From assembly GCA_019312685.1 (NCBI GenBank), contig JAFDCR010000346.1, positions 1 through 9,941 of the forward strand: DNA of 9,941 nucleotides. The letters are read 5' to 3'. Positions within the stretch are counted from its first letter, which is position 1. The number at the start of each line of letters is the position of its first letter. Origin of the DNA: Deltaproteobacteria bacterium. Lineage in GTDB: Bacteria > Desulfobacterota > Desulfobulbia > Desulfobulbales > BM004. The position numbers and the translations under genes are program-made. Positions 6,436-9,941 of the stretch are shown one piece after another. The notes below the pieces were generated by a model. The model did no database searches, was not told the DNA's origin, and saw only the letters and a list, made by a program, of their open reading frames with translations.

Positions 6436-7431
6436 TTAAAGCAAGATTTTCACATAGGCCTGTTTGCGCAGACCTTCGACCCATGCCTTATACTGATTCT
6501 CCATCTCCCGACGGAACAGAATATCTCTAATATCATCTTTAACCGATTCATAGGGAGCTTTAAGAATAATGTCACCGTCCCTAACCGAAAGCAGTTTAAA
6601 AAACTGGAAGGTGCTGCCGGTTTCAATAACTTGACTGATATCTCCCGGATGCAAAGGCAGGATCGCATCCCTCATATATTCGGCCATTTCATCTTTTTTT
6701 ATGAGCCCCAGGTCTCCACCGTCAACAGCTGAAGGCAGATCTGAATATGTTCTTGCCAGCTCCTTGAAGTTCTCTCCGGCAACCGCCCTTTCCCTTATCT
6801 CTTCCGCTTTTTTCCGGATATCCTCTTTTGTGCCTGGATCGCCGGTTCTGGAGTCGGGATTCGTCCAGTTAAAACCCATCTGCATGATATAATAGCCGCT
6901 TTCTTCTTTTTCCTGGGTATATTCTTTCTCGTAATATTCCCTGATATCTTCTTCGATAATTACAATTCTTGACCGTACCTGAAAATTAACCAGTTTTGAC
7001 TGCAGGATCTGATCGCGAATGTTATCCCGGAATTCCTGTTCCGACATATTCATTGAAGCCAACTCTTTTCTAAAATCCTCCAGGGTCACATTATTCCTGG
7101 AGATTATCTGCTCAACCGCATTGTCAATCTCTGTCTCTTCCACAGTAATACCAAACTCTTCAGCCTTTTGTCTGGCGATTATGGTGTTTATCATGGTGGA
7201 GAGGACTTCCTTTCTTGCCTTTTTCAGCGCTCTTTCCAATTCGCCAGGAGGGGCCTGCATTCTGATGCGTTCAAAATATTCCCTCCCGGTCTTTTCAAGT
7301 TCAGTAAGTGTTATGACATCTTCATTAACCACCGCAACGATCCTGTCTACATACTCTTCAGCAAAGGAAACGGCTGTCAGGTGGAGGAGGAGAAAACAAA
7401 CAACTACGATTAATTTTAAAGGTTTAAACAT
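6436..7431 (-). CDS. surA: SurA-like periplasmic chaperone / peptidyl-prolyl isomerase
   Basis: The 331-residue product has a signal peptide (1-24, cleavage at SFA/EEY), a SurA N-terminal chaperone domain (about 25-155, beginning YVDRIVAVVNEDVITLTELE, the hallmark opening of the family) and one parvulin domain (about 178-282) with ARTYSDLPSAVDGGDLGLI. A C-terminal helix (about 295-325) closes the chaperone core. E. coli SurA has two parvulin domains; the single-domain form is common elsewhere. It would escort unfolded outer-membrane proteins to the Bam machine, and the barrel encoded at 482-2506 is a plausible client. I chose ATG at 7431-7429, eight bases after GGTG, over a TTG two codons upstream (7437). 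A 116-bp gap separates it from the nucleotidyltransferase gene; the RodZ-like gene follows closely. Confidence 0.88.
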   Translation of the reverse strand: MFKPLKLIVVVCFLLLHLTAVSFAEEYVDRIVAVVNEDVITLTELEKTGREYFERIRMQAPPGELERALKKARKEVLSTMINTIIARQKAEEFGITVEETEIDNAVEQIISRNNVTLEDFRKELASMNMSEQEFRDNIRDQILQSKLVNFQVRSRIVIIEEDIREYYEKEYTQEKEESGYYIMQMGFNWTNPDSRTGDPGTKEDIRKKAEEIRERAVAGENFKELARTYSDLPSAVDGGDLGLIKKDEMAEYMRDAILPLHPGDISQVIETGSTFQFFKLLSVRDGDIILKAPYESVKDDIRDILFRREMENQYKAWVEGLRKQAYVKILL

Positions 7432-7491
7432 GAGCAAAACACCATATATATTCTTATAATTATTGATATAATTTCCTTATCATAAACGAAA

Positions 7492-7506
7492 CATCTTGAA
7501 AAGATG
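7492..7506 (-). terminator. Weak hairpin terminator candidate before surA
   Basis: CATCTT and AAGATG form a 6-bp stem around a three-base loop, followed on the minus strand by TTTCGTTT. It lies in the 116-bp gap after the nucleotidyltransferase gene and might partly separate the plsY block from surA. The short stem and broken T run make it weak. The AT-rich bases between it and surA could hold a promoter, but no clear -35/-10 pair is seen. Confidence 0.3.
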
Positions 7507-7553
7507 CCCTATACATACCCTTTTTAATATTGCCGGACAACCAATTTCCTTGC

Positions 7554-8303
7554 TCAACCGTCGGCAGTATTCATTTCCGCCCATATCTCCTGGGCTGTTG
7601 CATAGGCATCCGGTGTTCCGATATCAAGGGAAAATTCTCCACTGTCGTAAGCCTTCATCTGTCCTGCCATTCGGGGCAGAACATGGTAACTCAGGTCAAG
7701 CACCCCTCCTGCTGCAGCTTCTTCAGACGGCGGGAAAAAATTAAATATCCTGGAATCTGCAATATATATAGCGCCGGCCCCTAAGTCGGATTTCGGTTTA
7801 TCAGGCTTTTCCTCAAAGTCTGTCACAATATAATTTTCATCAATACAGACGATTCCGGCTTTTCGGGAATCGGCCCCTCTGTAAATCCGGATTGTAAGAG
7901 GAAGCCCGCAAGTCTTATGGACACCCAGCATTTTATGCAGGTTGAGTCTGGTAAGATTGTCGCCGTAGATAATAAAAAAAGGATCAGTTCCCGCCCAATT
8001 CCTGTTGGCCAGAAGAGTGCCTGCACTGCCGAGAAGTACAGGTTCGTGAAAAAGGTTGATTTGAATTTTATTATTCCTGCTCGACCACTTTCCGACAAAT
8101 TCCTCCACCTTCTCATGCAGCCAGTGCGTGTTGATCAGGACCTCGTCAATGCCCGCCTGCACCAGATTCTCGAGCCATATCTGCAATAAAGGAACTCCCG
8201 CAATCGGCAGAAGACACTTTGGGATGCTGTCAGTCAAAGGGCTCAGCTTTTCACCACGGCCGGCAACCAGAAGGAATGCTTTGAGTTTTGTCTTTTTATG
8301 CAA
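7554..8303 (-). CDS. Sugar-phosphate nucleotidyltransferase (NTP_transferase family)
   Basis: The 249-residue protein has the Rossmann-like nucleotidyltransferase fold: N-terminal LKAFLLVAGRGEKLSPLTDS with IPKCLLPIAG (about residues 7-36), a variant of the nucleotide-binding GxGxRLxPLT...PK signature with Lys in place of Arg, then LGSAGTL (91-97), FIIYGDNL (110-117) with the metal-binding Asp, FEEKP (163-167) and DIGTPDAYATAQE near the end. It would transfer a nucleotide to a sugar-1-phosphate, most like mannose-1-phosphate guanylyltransferase-type enzymes, feeding polysaccharide or lipopolysaccharide synthesis; the true substrate is not decidable. No acyltransferase-like C-terminal repeat domain is present. 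The start is TTG at 8303-8301, five bases after the rhodanese stop; no ATG precedes the signature. The ribosome site is weak, so coupling to the rhodanese gene is likely. Confidence 0.85.
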   Translation of the reverse strand: MHKKTKLKAFLLVAGRGEKLSPLTDSIPKCLLPIAGVPLLQIWLENLVQAGIDEVLINTHWLHEKVEEFVGKWSSRNNKIQINLFHEPVLLGSAGTLLANRNWAGTDPFFIIYGDNLTRLNLHKMLGVHKTCGLPLTIRIYRGADSRKAGIVCIDENYIVTDFEEKPDKPKSDLGAGAIYIADSRIFNFFPPSEEAAAGGVLDLSYHVLPRMAGQMKAYDSGEFSLDIGTPDAYATAQEIWAEMNTADG

Positions 8304-8308
8304 GTAAA

Positions 8309-8662
8309 TTACGCCGTTAAAATAAAGCCCTCTTCAATCATCTTCATCATTGAAATAGGGATAATATGAATTTCTTTACAGCCATATTGCGCCAGCACCT
8401 GCTGAGCCTTTCTCGCCCTGTTGCCTGATCTGCAGTGGGTATAGACTTTCTTGTCTGATTTTTTTATCTCTTTCAGAATCTCAACACCCTTTCCTTTTAC
8501 AAGGTCTGAAAGAGGGATGTGCATGGCGCACTTAAAATGGTTTTTCTCCCATTCATTGTGCTCCCGGATATCAATCAGCCGGGCTTTACCGGAGCGCAGT
8601 TCCCGGAGAACTTCCTGGTAATCCTTCTGCTTGTCTTCAAACAGAAAATCATAATTTATCAT
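8309..8662 (-). CDS. Single-domain rhodanese-like protein
   Basis: The 117-residue product is a single rhodanese domain. It shows the early RLIDIREHNEWEKNHFKCAMHIP segment (about residues 28-50), matching D-x-R-x-x-x-E-[WF]-x-x-x-H-[IF] of the family, and the active-site loop CRSGNRA with Cys77. Such proteins carry a persulfide sulfur on the active cysteine and act in sulfur transfer or detoxification. The C-terminal part after the loop (IHIIPISMMKMIEEGFIL) lacks the common GG-x-x-x-W ending. No signal peptide is seen, so it is cytoplasmic. ATG at 8662; the J-domain gene ends 29 bases upstream and the nucleotidyltransferase begins five bases downstream, consistent with one operon. Confidence 0.88.
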   Translation of the reverse strand: MINYDFLFEDKQKDYQEVLRELRSGKARLIDIREHNEWEKNHFKCAMHIPLSDLVKGKGVEILKEIKKSDKKVYTHCRSGNRARKAQQVLAQYGCKEIHIIPISMMKMIEEGFILTA

Positions 8663-8691
8663 GGCCGTTCATCAACGCGGTTTAATGATTA

Positions 8692-9027
8692 TTACTCTTT
8701 TTCTCCTTTCGGGACGCTGCCCTTACCCCAATGATGGTCCTGCCCGAACCGTTCAAACCACCAGTCCTCTCCTTCCAGCTGTTCGTCTTTTCCCGGAATT
8801 AAGGGAAAACGGTAATCAGCACAATATCGCAGCAAGGTCTGATATGCCTCGGCAAGTCTGTGCATTTCAACATTTTCAGCTTTTTGCTTTGAATTCTTCT
8901 TAACATCGGGATGATGCTTTTTGGAAAGACGCCTGTATGCCTTCTTAATCTCCGCCAGGCTTGCCTTTTCGCCTAAGCCGAGCAGCTCGGAAGCTTTCCT
9001 GATTCTTTCCCATTCCTTCCGGGTCAC
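8692..9027 (-). CDS. J-domain (DnaJ-like) small protein
   Basis: The 111-residue protein has one J domain at about residues 13-68: SELLGLGEKASLAEIKKAYR, then RLSKKHHPDV with the HPD triad (39-41) that stimulates DnaK ATPase, and AEAYQTLL closing the domain. The remaining 40 residues are charged and aromatic (GEDWWFERFGQDHHWGKG), with no glycine/phenylalanine region, zinc centre or client-binding domain of full DnaJ. It is therefore a specialised or adaptor J protein; its client is unknown. The start is GTG at 9027-9025, overlapping the plsY stop, which implies translational coupling. Confidence 0.87.
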   Translation of the reverse strand: MTRKEWERIRKASELLGLGEKASLAEIKKAYRRLSKKHHPDVKKNSKQKAENVEMHRLAEAYQTLLRYCADYRFPLIPGKDEQLEGEDWWFERFGQDHHWGKGSVPKGEKE

Positions 9028-9653
9028 TTCACATCACTCTTTTTCTTTTTAAAGCTCTTCTCGGTGCCATCCAGCAACCGCCTGATGTTGTCGGCGTGTT
9101 TAATCCAGATCAACACCCCGATAAAAAAGGCCAGAAAGACATGATTGGGCGAGCCGCCGAGCAGCCAGATCCAGCAGGTCATCAAAGCGGACACCAGGAG
9201 TGAACCGGCTGAGACAAACCCGGAAAAATAAACTACCGCAATAAATAGAAAAAGGCTGATAAGGACTGCCAAGGGCTCGAGGACAACAAATACTCCCAGG
9301 GCTGTGGCCACTCCCTTGCCGCCTTTGAATTTAAGATAAACAGGGAAGAGATGCCCCAGGAAAGCCGCTCCGCCGCATAAAGACACGGCCAGGTCCATTT
9401 CATTCAATGAAAACGACTTGCCTGACCGGACAAAGTACCAGTGGACCGCCAGCATGGGCAAGACCGCTTTTAATACATCACCAAGCAGGGTGAGAAAGCC
9501 AAGCTTCCTGCCAAGGAGACGGGTGACATTGGTTGCACCGATATTCCCGCTGCCGGATTTGCGGATATCTTCACTGCCGGTCAGCTTTGCCAGCACAAGC
9601 CCGGTTGGGATTGAGCCGACCAGGTATGCAATTATGATGAATAAATAAATCAT
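9024..9653 (-). CDS. plsY: Acyl-phosphate:glycerol-3-phosphate acyltransferase PlsY
   Basis: This 209-residue integral membrane enzyme transfers an acyl group from acyl-phosphate to glycerol-3-phosphate, the first step of phospholipid synthesis. All three PlsY motifs are clear: GSIPTG with SGSGNIGATNVTR (about 13-45), FLGHLFPVYLKFKGGKGVAT (98-117), and the C-terminal IKHADNIRRLLDGTE (184-198). Several hydrophobic helices lie between, and a lysine-rich tail follows. The ATG at 9653-9651 matches the usual family start (MIYLFIIIAYLVGSIP); the frame stays open upstream to a TTG inside the mobile element at 9716, but that extension is not PlsY-like. The element at 9702-9941 ends 48 bases upstream and may affect expression. 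First gene of the minus-strand block. Confidence 0.96.
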   Translation of the reverse strand: MIYLFIIIAYLVGSIPTGLVLAKLTGSEDIRKSGSGNIGATNVTRLLGRKLGFLTLLGDVLKAVLPMLAVHWYFVRSGKSFSLNEMDLAVSLCGGAAFLGHLFPVYLKFKGGKGVATALGVFVVLEPLAVLISLFLFIAVVYFSGFVSAGSLLVSALMTCWIWLLGGSPNHVFLAFFIGVLIWIKHADNIRRLLDGTEKSFKKKKSDVK

Positions 9654-9701
9654 TAGAGTGTAATTCCACGCAAAGTAAAAACTGTCTACATAATTTGAAT
9701 A

Positions 9702-9941
9702 TGTGCATCTATACAATTTGCAGGTGAAGGAAGTATTTTTCTACGCTGGTTAACGGATTTCTTAAATTCTACGGATTGCTCCACTCTATTACGAAAACTC
9801 GGGGCTTCACCCTCAAACAGTTCGTAATAGGACGCTCCGTAATTCCTTGAATTTTTACTAAATCCGTTAAAGGCTCATCAAATAATTCCTTCACCTTCTG
9901 CTACAGATATTGTTATTACCTGTAAAAAGTTAAGGGGCACA
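9702..9941 (+). mobile_element. 240-bp MITE-like element, long hairpin form
   Basis: The element begins TGTG and ends CACA at the last base of the window. Its ends read inward agree at 17 of 24 positions. Inside are nested inverted repeats: GGTGAAGGAA/TTCCTTCACC (9723-9732, 9886-9895), TTAACGGATTT/AAATCCGTTAA (9750-9760, 9860-9870) and CTATTACGAA/TTCGTAATAG (9786-9795, 9821-9830) around a 25-base loop, so the whole element can fold as one long hairpin. It shares both ends and a 20-base identical block with the 93-bp element at 3918-4010, in opposite orientation. It has no coding capacity. The left flank is TTTGAATA; the matching right duplication would lie just past the window. Confidence 0.72.

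Noticed and set aside
7019..7459. Plus-strand open frame of 146 codons across surA
   Set aside because: It is antisense to well-conserved SurA sequence; serine-rich low-information composition is typical of a shadow frame.
9654..9716. Extension of PlsY to a TTG at 9716
   Set aside because: The added residues begin inside the mobile element and precede the standard PlsY N terminus, which starts at ATG 9653.
1..9941. CRISPR array, tRNA or rRNA genes
   Set aside because: No regularly spaced repeats, no cloverleaf-like sequences with a CCA end or T-loop, and no rRNA-like stretches were seen.

Overview
The gene set suggests a Gram-negative anaerobe of the Desulfobacterota / deltaproteobacterial type. 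This rests on a lipoprotein decaheme cytochrome c paired with an outer-membrane beta-barrel of the MtrB/PioB kind, a SurA-type periplasmic chaperone, PlsY, and a biotin ligase with a divergent catalytic loop. The assignment is inferred from gene content only; no phylogenetic marker is present.

Layout. (1) Positions 1-3534, minus strand: an operon reading decaheme lipoprotein cytochrome, outer-membrane barrel, periplasmic substrate-binding protein (cut by the window edge). The genes overlap or abut, and a good sigma70-type promoter lies about 130 bases upstream. Together they look like a porin-cytochrome conduit moving electrons across the outer membrane, with a ligand-binding protein attached. 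(2) Positions 3535-4096: a gene-poor gap holding the promoter, AT-rich sequence and a 93-bp MITE-like element with an 8-bp target duplication. (3) Positions 4097-5050, plus strand: biotin-protein ligase, converging on and overlapping recO by 17 bp. (4) Positions 5034-9653, minus strand: a housekeeping block read in the order plsY, J-domain protein, rhodanese, sugar nucleotidyltransferase, surA, RodZ-like HTH membrane protein, recO. The first four genes are tightly packed; a 116-bp gap with a weak hairpin precedes surA. (5) Positions 9702-9941: a second, longer copy of the MITE-like element, ending exactly at the window end.

Most notable observations: recO carries a single in-frame amber codon at codon 44 with intact RecO sequence on both sides. 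The next gene upstream (RodZ-like) has no ATG, GTG or TTG where its fold requires a start; the best site reads ATC. Two related terminal-inverted-repeat elements both point the same end at a downstream gene (birA and plsY). The cytochrome has one CX3CH among nine CXXCH haem sites. The barrel gene has a nine-base G tract just after its signal peptide. I did not find a clearly new defence or mobile system; the MITE-like family and the two lesions are the parts most worth following up.
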